A stretch of DNA of 64,000 nucleotides from Coptis chinensis (taxonomy: Eukaryota > Streptophyta > Magnoliopsida > Ranunculales > Ranunculaceae): NCBI GenBank assembly GCA_015680905.1, contig CM027383.1, positions 83,981,001 through 84,045,000 on the forward strand. Reading direction: 5' to 3'. Numbering within the stretch: the stretch's first letter is position 1; every line of letters starts with the position of its first letter. A program made the translations under genes and the position numbers. Below, in pieces: positions 44,475 through 55,831 of the stretch. A model generated the notes under the pieces. That model made no database searches and was not told the DNA's origin. It worked only from the letters and a program-made list of their open reading frames with translations.

Positions 44475-46282
44475 CAAGAAGATTATCTTAATTCTTGAAG
44501 AAGTGCTTTCGTACTTGAGACTAAGTTGATAGCATTTAAGATGTTTTGGGACTCTTCTTGCAGGGCTTTACACAAGACATTAGTAATTCCCATAGTCTTA
44601 TGCAATAAATGAAAAAGAAAGACAGACTGAAAACTTTTCATTGCAAGAATAACACATTTAGCTTCCCCACGCATAGAGTTGTTTGACCGTCCCGTTCTTC
44701 ATGACGTTTTCAAGAACTATACAAATTGAATCAAACATCTTTTTCAGGCTAAATTATATAAACCGAAGCAAAATGAGAACTCCATCGAATATCTCCCACT
44801 CGTTGCAAAGTAGAAACTTGATTAGCTTTTTTTCCAGTAACAAGTTCACCACTAGCTACCAGCTTATCAATTTCATTTTTTCGTATGTCTTCCAACTCAT
44901 ATTTATGTTTAGGTGCACCATGAAGAGTAACAATGGAAGCCAACTTGGAAAAAAAACAACCAAACATCATAAACATCTTTAGAAGCCACAACTAGAGCAA
45001 GTTATAGACGATATGCAAAGTAATGCACATAATATGCATATGGACACTCCCTCATAAACAATGCCTGTAATCCATTCCATTGACCACGCATATTGCTAGC
45101 ACCATCATAACCTAGACCTCTCATATTTATAATATTCAAATTGTGGCAAGCAAGGATATTGCATATATATAACTTCTTTTAAAGTTAAAGCAAAAGGGTC
45201 TTTAACACAAACAATTCCAAGAAAATACTCTCTAACAAAACCACCTCTATTAACAAATCTTAGGACAATCGTCATTTGCATGCTCCTTGTTTGAGTTATA
45301 TATCTTGTGCTTCATCAACAAGGACACAAAACTTTCCATCGCCAACTTCCTCACAAATTCTCTTTCTTACTTTATCGGCATAGATATGCAAAAGTTCATT
45401 TTGAATTGAATGTGAGGCATATGTGGCATTTCTTGGAGCATCTTTTAATGATTCCACAATCTTATCATTCAACATCGTTGCAAATCCCAATACTCTCTTG
45501 AAATTTCCACTATTTTTTTGACTTTTTAGACTTGTCATGGTCTCTAAAAGAAATCCCTTATAGTGCAAGAAATTGAATACACTGAAGAATAGCTTTGACT
45601 AGCAAACGGTTCTTAACAACCTTTTCATCTTCAGATAGTGTATGTATTTATTAACACATTATCTATATGTCGAGAAAGATTCATAAAATTTTCACAAGCT
45701 ATTATCGCTGACCTATGAGATGAGCATGGACCTCCTTCATGTTGCAAAAAGGAACATTTCTTTCCATTATTAACCTTCTTCTAACATTTAAAACCTTCAA
45801 TGGTGAATGCATGACGTTTTGGTGGATTTGTTATTTCAAATATAAAACACAGAAAACAATAAACTCTATCCGTATAGAGTGAGTACTCTAGCCAAGGAAA
45901 AAGTGTGAACCAAGAGGAGTTAAACCAGCCAGTTTGTTTTCCAAATATGGTGGATGGATACACTTTCTCATTGAGTTTAAGTAGCCAACACCCGTTTCCA
46001 AGAAAAGCTCGTCGAACATCATCTTGTTGATTAAACAGGTAATGGTATATTGGAGTACGTTTACCCAGATCACTTTCAAATAAAGATATGGAGTCAACTT
46101 CTTCAACATTAACTCTTTGGGCTTGAGGAGAAGGTTCAACTTGCTCAAATTCAACAACTTGAACTTGTGAAAGAGGTTGGCCATCTCCACCAAGTCTTTG
46201 AAATATTAAGACTAGACGTAGAAGTTACATAATTTCCCGGGGTGGCATCTTTGGGTTTAAAGAAGGAAAGCATGGTTTTCAT
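44475..46282 (-). pseudogene. TTF-type zinc finger / hAT-family transposase-like gene, truncated
   Basis: The minus strand starts at the ATG ending at 46282 ('MKTMLSFFKPKDATPGNY'). Next comes the TTF-type zinc-finger part ('WFTLFPWLEYSLYTDRVYCF', 'CFIFEITNPPKRHAFTIEGF' and 'HEGGPCSSHRSAI') and a DUF4371-type catalytic region ('NELLHIYADKVRKRICEEVG', 'KFCVLVDEAQDI', then 'GLGYDGASNMRGQWNGLQ'). It ends in 'RWSSHF' and '[16 protein letters not shown]'. Frameshifts and stops break it many times. The C-terminal dimerisation domain is missing because the gene stops at the truncated gypsy LTR. Such genes are domesticated or decayed hAT transposases common in plants. Confidence 0.85.
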
Positions 46283-48990
46283 TTTCTTGCGAGCTTGATG
46301 ACTGAACCTACTGAACTGTCAGCATAAGTACTAATTCACCACTCTGAACTAAAACAGCCATAACTTTCACTTTATAACTTAGAATGGAACAAACCAAAAT
46401 GGATATAAAACTTCACTCAAAATTCTACAGCTTCTGTTCAGACCAATTAAGCAAATCCCACATAATTTTTTTAAGGAAGTCGACTAAACACATAACATGG
46501 GCTGGAAAATCCTAGTTAACATAGCTATACTAAAACAGTTGTATCTTTTTCTATATGTATTGGATTGAAACAAATCCAATTGGGTATCAAAGTTATATAA
46601 GAGTTCTACAACTTCTATTTGAACCTCATAACCTAGTTCCTACTCACAAATCCACACAAGTCAGCACAATAGATCACAAAAGGGAAAGACAAACAAAACT
46701 AAGTTTATTCTATTTGTCATAACTTCAAACTCTACAAACCCAAGTTTCTAAGTTTTAGAAACATATCAACTCCAAATCAATTTTAGTAGAGAAAACACGA
46801 GAATCAACTCACCTGAATCAAGTCTAGTCAAAATCAATTTCAAATCCACTAATAATCAACTTGAGTTACTTTTCTTCTTCAATTAAAACTTTAGCAATAC
46901 AACTCCCTTGATGCTTGAATTCCACCTTGGTACTGATTACATGAAAAAGAAGAAGAAACCATCAATGAAAAGCGTCCCCTAAATTTGTTTTTCTTTTAAT
47001 TAGTATTACCTGATAGATTTTCTAAAAAGAGAGAGAACCGAACAGAGAGTTCTCGAGAAAGAACGTATGTTTTCTTTTCCAGCACAGTCTCATGGGTTAT
47101 TTCACTTGCCATACATTAGTCCACCATAGACCCATTATTAAAAGTAGAGGCCCAACTCAATCCGACCCAAACAAATCCTAAAATTTGGGGTGAACACCCC
47201 AAGATCAAACAAAGCACCCACATACATATCCAATATCCATCCTTACATAAGCCCATATTCCAACTTCTACCAAGTCCAAGTATTTCCACACAAGGTAATT
47301 ATATTGCCCCATCAATGTTTAATATGATTAGATATATACTACATTAATGTAAGTTGTGCAAAGTACCTTCATTACAGCTTTGGCTTTCTAGTTTGATCCA
47401 ATTCTAAACCTGGTTACTTCCATTACCATTATATTTCTTTGGACTAACAATTTAGGTATCATTCCACATTATACACAAAACGATATATAATGTAACATTA
47501 AGTAGTACTAGAATAATGTGAATTACAATATAAGAGGACAAGATCCCCAACATGGCATATTTATATTAGAATTACAGGACCTAAATCTCATATACTATGA
47601 AACCACACCATAAAAACAGCCTGACTTAAAAACAAAGTAATTGCAAAAATATTTTGAATCTTGACGTGCTTCTAAATGGTCTGCCAAGCAAGTTCATGAA
47701 TCTTGATCATAAAATTAACAACTCATTTAACCTACTCACAACATAACTAACACCTCCAAAAAGCTTACAAGATCTATCCTTCAACTGATAAACCTATAGA
47801 AAACACTAACAACTATGCATAGCTATCATAATAATATGTTACTAATTAGAACATGTACAATTAATCATATCGCAGACTCACAGTGTCGGTGATAGTGCAA
47901 CCAATCTTCATATATGTTGCATTACATCAAGCATTTTTTTTTTTGCAAAGCATAAACAATAGCAAGTTGTAGCACAACAATATCTTTTCAAACCGAAAAG
48001 AACAAACACAGCCTAAAGTTTAATTAGTTCAAGAGAACACATACAATTGAATAGTTGTTTCCTTTAGCTGGTTCAACTACTAACATCCGCCGAACAATAC
48101 CAAGTATGTGTAAATAGCCTAAAAAACAATATAGTTAGATATTAGCATCTAAATAAAATGGATTGCTAGTGTCAAGTACCTTCCTAGTTTAATCCCAAAG
48201 ATTTCTCAAAGCATTCTCAATTTATAAGGTGCCCTGAATAGCTCCTGCATCCTGCTTGAAGATGACAAAATTAATGAGGTGGTAGTAAAAAGTCTAATAG
48301 CATAGACAAACAACGGAATATGGCTATACCATCTAATAATTTGTACAAAGTATACAAAAAATGAGCTTTTAAAACAAAACAAATCAATTTGATGCTATTA
48401 AAACAAAACAAAAGTAGAGCTTTTGTAACAAGACAAATCAACAAACAAACCCACAAGGAAACCCCCTCAAGAAAACTAACCATCCAGCCCCAAATCAGCT
48501 TGTAATTGAATTTAAGAAAAAAGTTAAAGAAAAAACTAACCATCCTTGTAACTTTTTGAACCACAATCAAATCCCCACATCTGCTAACAGAAGTCAACAT
48601 CAATCCTATTTCTAGCAACAATGTAAACAAAACAAAATTCATCTAACATAAGTCAACATCAAACCCCAACAATGTAAACAAAACAAAATTCATCTAACAA
48701 AGCCCCACACAACAATGAGAGAAATGGGGAAATTTAGAGCAAAGAGAAAGGGAGATACTTCACTTACAGAGAGAGACGTGCGCGTGGGAGGATTTGGGTT
48801 TTGCTTTCAGGTAGAGAGAGAGAGAGAAGGGAGTCGGTGTTAGAGGCAGAACAAAGGGCTTTCTTTTATTTTATTTTTTTATGGGTTTGTTTGTTTTATT
48901 GCTTTTTTTTTTCATGAAAGTTTGGGCTGTTGATTCTAATTTTTCATGAAAAATATGGGAGGGTCGTTCATTGAAAAATCAGTGCCAAGT
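46283..48990. other. non-coding stretch, nothing recognised
   Basis: AT-rich DNA upstream of the hAT-like gene (minus strand), possibly its 5' region. A (GA)n-rich patch lies at 48810-48830. No coding homology was seen on either strand. Confidence 0.4.
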
Positions 48991-48997
48991 ATAATAG

Positions 48998-49428
48998 GGC
49001 GCGGTAGAAAATGGGTTCCAACTTGTAGCAAGCAGTGGTGGCTCATAAAATGCATAATCACATTTAATTTTCCTCAAAGTATCAGCAACGCTTATTGCCA
49101 TAGCAAAAACTAGTAAGTATTTGCTACACTAGAAAGCGTGGGTGATGACTGTATTAGCAACGCTTGAAAGGGTAGCAAGAAAAAAATAAGTATTTGCTAT
49201 GCTCAAAAGCGTAGCTGATGAGATTTAATGGGATATAAAAATAATTTTTGTTTTTTTTTAAATGTAAAATAACTTTAGCAACGCTAGTAAGTGTAGTCAA
49301 AACTAGCAAATAATTTGTACTTCTAGACAAGATTAGCAACGCTATGTAGCGTGGCAAAATGTTAACATTTGCTACAAATATTAGGCGTAACAAAAAGTTT
49401 TGTAGCAAGAAGTCTCATTTTTTGTACT
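48998..49428. mobile_element. CACTA-like non-autonomous element
   Basis: At least five subterminal motifs pair 'agcaacgct' with 'agcgtrgc' across short loops, the usual CACTA pattern. The right end on the minus strand reads TACAAAAAATGAGACTTCTT, like a CACTACAAAAA terminus with its first bases mutated. The left end is a weaker match. A 3-bp TSD is not clear. No transposase. Confidence 0.55.
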
Positions 49429-49449
49429 CTAGAACACTACACAACTAAA

Positions 49450-49565
49450 AGAAAAATATAGAATAATGGTATGATATTCAAGTACAATAAATAAAAGTCT
49501 GTCACTAGCATAATATTCAATTGCAATAAATAAAACCTAAACTAGCATGATATTCAATTGCAATA
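49450..49565. repeat. tandem ~50-bp repeats
   Basis: Three copies of a unit with 'tagcatgatattcaattgca' and 'ataaataaaa'. The third copy is split by the retroposon at 49566. Confidence 0.7.
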
Positions 49566-49720
49566 TGAGATGTGAAGTGAGGTATGAAGCCATGTAAAAG
49601 TTGTTTCAATGTACCTAGTTTGAGAATGGTTAGACTATATGTCCAAACCACACAATTTTGTAATGTTTTCTTTTTTATATAATTTCTACTTAACAAAAAA
49701 AAAAAAAAAAAAAAAAAAAA
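49566..49720 (+). mobile_element. short poly(A) retroposon (SINE or LINE 3' end)
   Basis: A 129-bp body followed by A26 (49695-49720) is flanked by an 8-bp direct repeat TTGCAATA (49558-49565 and 49721-49728). Tail plus TSD point to target-primed reverse transcription. The body ends '...tatataatttctacttaac', like plant LINE 3' ends. No tRNA-like promoter boxes were seen. Confidence 0.75.
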
Positions 49721-49728
49721 TTGCAATA

Positions 49729-51196
49729 AATAAAAACCCTAATATATATACTCTCATTCCCTGGTATGGACAATGGAATTAATAACTAAACAAACATATA
49801 TAAAGAACTAACCTGATTGGAGAACACCATGAACTAAAATAATCATTAAACCCTAAATACTGGCTTCAACTCCTCCCTTGAAGGAGAAGACTAGCCTTCC
49901 ATGAAGAAAGAAGAACAAGAAGAGAAGAACATAAGACTAGGGAGATTAATTTATTAAGACTAGCTTAGGCTAGTGAAAATCAAATACTTTAGTATTAGCC
50001 TCTCTTTGCCTCAAGTTTTGGAGATAAGAATAATGTGAATTGGCGAGCTACATCTGACACTAAGGTGCTCTATTTATAAGGGTTACAATAAGCTCTAGAA
50101 ACATCTAAAATATGGACTTTTGGGTCCAATTACATATTTCATCGACCTTGACCTTTGTTTAACCCAAAATTAGGGTTTTGCTATTTCTATGCGTCTGGAT
50201 GCACATGATAGAACGATTTCATGCGTCAGGGACACATTGACTTTTTCAGCGCAGGGTACAAATCTTGTAAACTCCATATCTTTTGAACTGTAAGTCTATT
50301 TGATGGAGTGCTTGTGGTTGAATTTCTTATTCATATTTTTGGCATATAACAAGGCTTCTAAAAAGATCCATTTTTGCAGGTTTTGATCCAATCAGTGAGT
50401 CAAATGTCTTGGGTTCCCAAATAAGTTTTAAAACATGTCCAAATCCATTCTTTTCATATGTTTATAAACCATGGGCTTTTTTCATAATAGTCCATGAACT
50501 CCATATGATCTTTTAATACTCCAAATAGCTCTTTTTTGCCCTTTTAACTACGATATTTTGCAATTCTCTCTTTTTCACCTGTAAAGTCACAAAATTTAAC
50601 TTACAAACATAATTAGTTCACTAAGTGGAACTAACAAGAGATATAATTGAGGGTTAAAATATACTTTTTGAGCACTTATCATAACCCCTAACTTGCATTT
50701 TGCTAGTCTCTTAGCAAATAAAATAAAAAAGAGGTAAGTGGTCAAAATCACTACCTAATAAACAAACGAAAATCCTAATTCACTTTCGCCGGCATCACAA
50801 TTATATTTACCATATGCAACAAGGCTTTAAATATTTAAGTTCCCCGAAAAGAATGAGTTATAGTCTCGTGAGCCTTTTTAGGTGATTTACCCACAAAATC
50901 GATCAATAGTATATTCAAGAATTTATTTTTCAGATAGAGAAAATTCCTTCCCAACTAAGTGTTTCATCCAAAGAATAGGTCTCCATTGCTTATCTTATTA
51001 CTTCAAAGACTCATAGATTATGCAAGGAGATAATAAAAATTGATATAATTCTCAACCAAGGCAGTGTGTACTTAGTCAATCTCACATACTCTCCTAACAA
51101 AGAAATGGAATCCTTAGTATGCATTTAGACAGATAATCTCGACTTTCAATCATCACCAATCATACGCTCGGAAAAGAATATCTGAGAAAATAGTCT
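49729..51196. other. non-coding stretch, nothing recognised
   Basis: AT-rich DNA without supported ORFs or repeats. Confidence 0.4.
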
Positions 51197-51205
51197 ATTA
51201 TTTTA

Positions 51206-51342
51206 GAAAAAATAGCCAAAATGGATAACGTACTTTCCCAAAAAATTTAATTGGGGTAACATACTTTTTTTTTCATCAATTGGGGTAACGAACTTAGTAA
51301 ATTGGTCAATCGGGGTAATCCGTTAACCTGCAGTTTGAAATC
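51206..51342 (+). repeat. MULE left TIR
   Basis: Its inverted partner is 55648-55784. Shared blocks include 'ataacgtacttt' and 'cttagtaaattggtcaatcg'. Confidence 0.85.
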
Positions 51343-51384
51343 ACTGTCATTTAAATTTTTAATTCATCAGTAAATGTTTTAATT

Positions 51385-51446
51385 GAATTATTATTTGACT
51401 CATGAGTAAACATTTAAATGTTTACTCATGAGTCAAATAATAATTC
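51385..51446. repeat. 62-bp perfect palindrome at the LINE 5' junction
   Basis: The 31-bp arms 51385-51415 and 51416-51446 are exact inverted copies, centred in CATTT|AAATG. The right arm is the first part of the inserted LINE unit and the left arm is host flank. Confidence 0.95.
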
Positions 51447-52080
51447 AGGTAGAGCTGCGAGAAGATTATGCCAGGCTATAGGGCTTCAGGTAGAGTTTGA
51501 ACGAGCCAAACAACAAAGTGTATATTGGCAGGCCCCAGAACAGGGTAGTGTGAAGCTAAATGCTGATGGGTCCTTGTCAGAAAAGGGCATGGGCCACGGG
51601 GGGTGTAATCGAGACGAAAGGAGTCTTGTTGGCAGCGTTCACGGGAAGTGGAGGCGTGGAATCCATTGTATACCAAGAGATGAAAGCCATCAAGGTTGGT
51701 CTCTGCATTTGTCAGGAAATGGGATTCCTAAAAGTGGAAGTGGAATCTGATTCTCTCGCAGCAATTCAGATTGCAACAAAGATAGCTAAACCGCCGTGGT
51801 ATTGCCGTAATGTCTTTGGCACACATCTTAGACACTTCTTTGAAATTCATGCGTTGTAAGTTTTCACATGTTTTTAGGGAGGCCAATAGCCCTGCAGATT
51901 ACCTTGCAGGACTAGCCCCTTCTCATTGTAATGAGCTAATGCATTATGGACCTCCAATAGGTAGCGAACTTAGTAATCTCGTAGAGGAGGATGCATTAGG
52001 TACCAGATATGTACGTTTTGGATAATATATGCAGGTGGGGGTCAGCCTAACCCCAGCTTACTGTTTAAAAAAAAAAAAAA
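51421..52080 (+). mobile_element. 5'-truncated LINE with RNase H domain
   Basis: The coding parts in three frames are 'QAPEQGSVKLNADGSLSEKG' (first Asp of RNase H), 'GSGGVESIVYQEMKAIKVGL' with 'VEVESDSLAAIQIA', and 'HVFREANSPADYLAGLAPSH'. Together they make the RVT_3-type RNase H found at the C-terminus of plant L1-like LINEs and related genes, with the D-E-D-D acidic residues traceable. A short 3' UTR and A14 (52067-52080) follow. The TSD CATTTAAATG (51411-51420, 52081-52090), perhaps three bases longer, shows insertion by target-primed reverse transcription. Confidence 0.85.
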
Positions 52081-52650
52081 CATTTAAATGTGGACACCGA
52101 ATTAAGATAACCAATTGAAGAATGGCACGTGAGTTCGTCTTCAACGTTATAAAACCAGTACGCAACTTTCTCAAAAAAAAACTTACTTCGAAATTAAAGC
52201 TCTTTGATCGGCAAATATTGGAAAGGGTTTGTAACTAATGATAAGTAAGTAATGTAAAGTAAAGTCGACACTTAGTAAACTTAAATTTGAGTTTGAATAT
52301 TGAATTTTTTTATTTTCATTTTCAGGTATGAGTTCAAGCTCTGTTACCATTTTTGTTATTGTGATGGCCGGAAATGCACGAACCCCACCAGGATTTGACA
52401 TAATATAGTGAAAAAGGGTTTTAATTAATATTCAAGACAACACCCAAAACTCGGCTGATCTGGGAAGAGATGGGGTGTTTACATGAATTAAAAAATTGAC
52501 GTTAATAGGTTCATTGTATCGGGTAAACCTTTTTTTGTTTTTCTCCCCAAGTTAAGCCATTGAGATGGGTAGACTGTTTAAGATTGAGATGAGAGAGGGA
52601 GAAAAAGTGAGAGAGTCAACATCATACAATATCAGTAATTCAGTAGAATC

Positions 52651-53010
52651 AAGGCCCAAAATATCGATATCGATGAATATATCGGTGTACTCAAAAACCG
52701 ATATATATCAGATATATCAATTTTTTTGCTAACCAGTCCAAACTATTTAAAATATCGGATATATCGGAAATATAATATCGGAAATATATTGGAAATATCA
52801 GATTTATATTTTAAAATAGTCAAAAAGTCAACCGATATATATCGATTATATCGGAAATATAAAGTTTCATATCGAAAATTCTGATATATATCGGAAAAAA
52901 AAGAGTTTTATATTCGGTGGATATATATCGAAAATATCGATATCGGTGTACCAAAATACCGATATATATCGACGATATATCATATATATCGGCGATATTT
53001 TGGTCCATGA
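52651..53010. mobile_element. probable hAT-type MITE rich in ATATCG
   Basis: 360 bp with inverted ends around 'GGNCCAAAATATCG' and dozens of 'tatcgg' / 'ccgata' motifs throughout. Candidate 8-bp TSD GTAGAATC / ATAGAACC differs at two positions, so the exact ends are uncertain. Confidence 0.6.
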
Positions 53011-53531
53011 ATAGAACCAACAAAGAGAAAAAGTAACTCCTTCAATGTTTTCTTCTTGTCCACTGATCATCAATTTACCATAGTCACATTAACTTTTTCT
53101 TTCCTAATTCTTATATCACTTCTCTTCCTCCCAAACATCTATACTCTTTGGGAGGCGTGAGGAAGAGCTAAGATGGAGAAGGTCAAAGGAAAATAATGGA
53201 GAAGTCTTCATGATGGTTTCTTTCCGTTAATTTCGCCGATATTAAGTTTTCCACACATGTTGGTTTCTCTAGTGTTTTTTTTGGGTGATCTTGGATATAC
53301 CCAACAAAACACTCTCATACCCCATAACTAATATAAATATTTGTCATACCCCAATAACTGCTTAAATCCAATAATATATCTCATATATTTTTGGGGTATT
53401 TTCCATAAGGGCAAAAAGATTAAAAAAAAAAGAAAAACAAAATTACGCTACATGTTTTATATTGTAACCCTCCACCAGCAACATGTTTTATAATAGAAGG
53501 TAAACAAGGATTCATAGCTGCTGTCTCCGTT

Positions 53532-53541
53532 TTTTTTTTGG
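53532..53541 (-). other. short A tract downstream of the CHY pseudogene
   Basis: On the minus strand an A10 run lies about 105 bp after the stop codon, where a poly(A) tail of a retrocopy would be. It is too short to be decisive. Confidence 0.35.
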
Positions 53542-53645
53542 TCAAATAGTTGCCGTCTCCTCTCCTACTTCAAAAGGAGGGCAAACTCCATAAGAGAACA
53601 AAATGAAAGATAAGGAAGCAATTGAGAAATCAGTTATCTTGAATT

Positions 53646-54400
53646 AAAAGCCTCTGGTTTGACGAGTATTATGGGAATTGCAACTCAGGCATTTCTGAGC
53701 CACCACATGAAACTGAACTTCTGAGGTTGCTCCACAGTCGTTGCACAAAATCCAAACATTTTTATCGTGATATGATTCAGGCATTGGTGTCGCGGCAATT
53801 TCCATGTCAAGCTTCTCCCACACCTTGGACATATATCACAGACAGATTTGGAGCAAAGGGGCAGGCATACTGCAAGTGTTGCCGCATCTCCTTCAAGCAG
53901 TTCATGTGAATGGTATGTCCACATGGCATGACAGTTATATCATTTCTCGACTCGAATAGATAGTCAAAGCAAACTGGGCAATCATGATGCATTGCCCCTT
54001 CCACACAAGGATGGCTATTCTTTAGATGCACCGAGTAACAACCACACTTGTAGCAATGGAAAAAATTCTCACGCCCTCCAATTCTGCAAATCCCACAGCC
54101 GTTGCAGTGGTATTGACTTCTTTATGTATCGTCATCATAGAATTTGCAAGTTTTGCAGAAGTATTTACCCATACAAACACCGCAGTTGACGCAAACTTGC
54201 CCGACCTGCTCTTGTTCAGTGCCACAAAGTGAACAAATGACATGTTGAACTTCATGGCGTGGAAGATCATGTCTAAGCTTCCCTTCAACGTTTTTATTGT
54301 TCTTTGCCTCATTATGACAATGACGACAGTCAAAAATCTCATTGCAGCACGGTGCTCTAATTTGGCACCTTCGTTGGTAATGTGAACATCCATACTGTAT
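53646..54400 (-). pseudogene. CHY/CTCHY/RING zinc-finger E3 ligase, intronless pseudogene
   Basis: The minus strand gives the family's domains in order. The CHY zinc finger has '[17 protein letters not shown]' and '[12 protein letters not shown]', the CTCHY finger '[11 protein letters not shown]', 'YHCNGCGICRIGG' and 'NFFHCYKCG', and the RING finger 'CPVCFDYLFES', 'MPCGHTIHMNCL' and 'ACPF'. The zinc-ribbon end is '[20 protein letters not shown]', finishing 'NTRQTRGF'. This is the RCHY1/PIRH2-like family (MIEL1 in Arabidopsis), which normally has many introns. Here about 250 codons run without any. Damage: TAA at 54122-54124, a one-base loss in the RING Cys codon after 'CPF', and a two-base gain just after. 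It looks like a retroprocessed copy. No clear start codon. Confidence 0.85.
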
Positions 54401-55554
54401 GAATCCTTGATTTAGCCTTTCTATCGAGTTGACATTATCATCCCTAGTTTCTGCTAATAAGCTACTTATATTGGACTACTGGGAACATGATGATGCGATT
54501 GCACTTTCTTTATGATTTCCGTTTATCTCTTCAAGTTCATCAGCTCCAAGAGACATGAAATTATTGACCAAACTTTCCCCCATAAAAAACATGATGAACT
54601 TTGGTGCCTACTGGAATGCTGGCACAAAACTTAAACACTTGGAAAAGTTGCATGTTAGCACAACTAGTCTAAAACTCATAAGAGCACACTCAGTTGCCTA
54701 TCAAAGCAGGCAAACACTGCATCACATTGTTGCTTTCTTCTACAGTGCTGAAGACGAGTTGAAATCAGCAAGAACATAATCCTAGAGATGTTGAACAGCT
54801 CCAATCAGCATAACTCCAATAGAAGATTCATCAGAACAAACAGAGCTACAAGAACTCTATTATAAAAATATAATGCAGCAATTGAAGACTCTGATTCTCC
54901 ATCTGGGAATAGTAAGCAAGAGTTGTGCATGATCACTTGAATCCTTGAAGAAGTCGCGTAATTGGATGGTACTAAAGTGTACTTCATTCATATACTTCAC
55001 TTAATATTTTACTGAAAATAAGAGAGTATGCCTAGAAACGCAAGTCAAAGTGGCATACTCATTATTCAAAATTCATATGCTCCGTTAAATCTTAACGTTA
55101 AACTAGCTTCAGAGGTTTCATTATTTTCAGGTGTGGCGTGGCAAATGTTTGGCTCATTGGCAGGACTGTATAAAAAACCTTTGACCCATCACCCGGTCTT
55201 CACCCGCAATCCAAATAGTCTTCTGCGTTCTCCCATTCGTCAAAATTTGATTTTGAATTTTTTTTTTCATCTTCATTCAGTTTGTATTCATCTTTCATTA
55301 CTTTGGTATAATTGATTCAAATCAAAAGTGGGTGTTTGCATGTTTATTAATGAGATAAAAAAAATAAGAAGTTATTGGAGAAAAAGAAAAAAAAAAAAAA
55401 AAAAAAAAAACGCAATCGTTTTCTTCTACAACTGAATCACATAGAGTAAATGACTTGTTTTAGTCAATAAATATCTTGGGTACGCCTAATAAAAAAGAAA
55501 TATAATTTAGGAAGCTAAATGTGTCTAAAATCATTTTATTTATTTATTTTAAAA
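54401..55554. other. unidentified DNA in the inner unit
   Basis: Open frames at 54555-54779 and 55028-55315 have no recognised homology. An A-rich run (55375-55410) contains about 24-28 uninterrupted A. Confidence 0.4.
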
Positions 55555-55647
55555 TTGGGGTACGGGAGTGTTTTGTTGGGCATGTCAAAGATCACCCTTT
55601 TTTTTTGCCAAAATATATTACACATGTGAAAATCATTGCCACGTAAG

Positions 55648-55784
55648 CTGATTTCAGACGGCAAGTTAACAGATTACCTCGATTGACCAATTTACTAAGT
55701 TGGTTACCCCAGTTGACGAGAAAAAAAGTATGTTATCCCAATTGAATTTTTGGAGAAAGTACGTTATCTATTTTGGCTATTTTC
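55648..55784 (-). repeat. MULE right TIR
   Basis: The inverted copy of 51206-51342, followed by TSD ATTATTTTA. Confidence 0.85.
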
Positions 55785-55831
55785 ATTATTTTACCTCATG
55801 TATGTGGGGAAAGGAATAAAAATTACGAATA

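Larger units (their letters stand above)
53283..55597. mobile_element. inner inverted-repeat unit carrying the CHY/RING pseudogene
   Basis: The ends (53283-53325 and 55555-55597) are inverted copies of about 43 bp: GGGTGATCTT..., then 'CCCAACAAAACACTC'. T8 and T9 runs flank them, which could be a low-complexity 8- or 9-bp TSD. The unit encloses the zinc-finger pseudogene and 1 kb of unidentified DNA. Confidence 0.55.
51206..55784. mobile_element. Mutator-like (MULE) element with nested contents
   Basis: The TIRs are 51206-51342 and 55648-55784 (about 137 bp, roughly 85% alike by eye), both starting G and then 'AAAATAGCCAAAAT'. They are flanked by a perfect 9-bp TSD ATTATTTTA (51197-51205, 55785-55793). 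A 9-bp TSD with long TIRs is the Mutator signature. No MuDR-type transposase is inside. The interior holds a LINE 3' end (51421-52080), a MITE (52651-53010) and an inner inverted-repeat unit with a CHY/RING zinc-finger pseudogene, so it is either a Pack-MULE or a MULE that later collected insertions. Confidence 0.85.
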
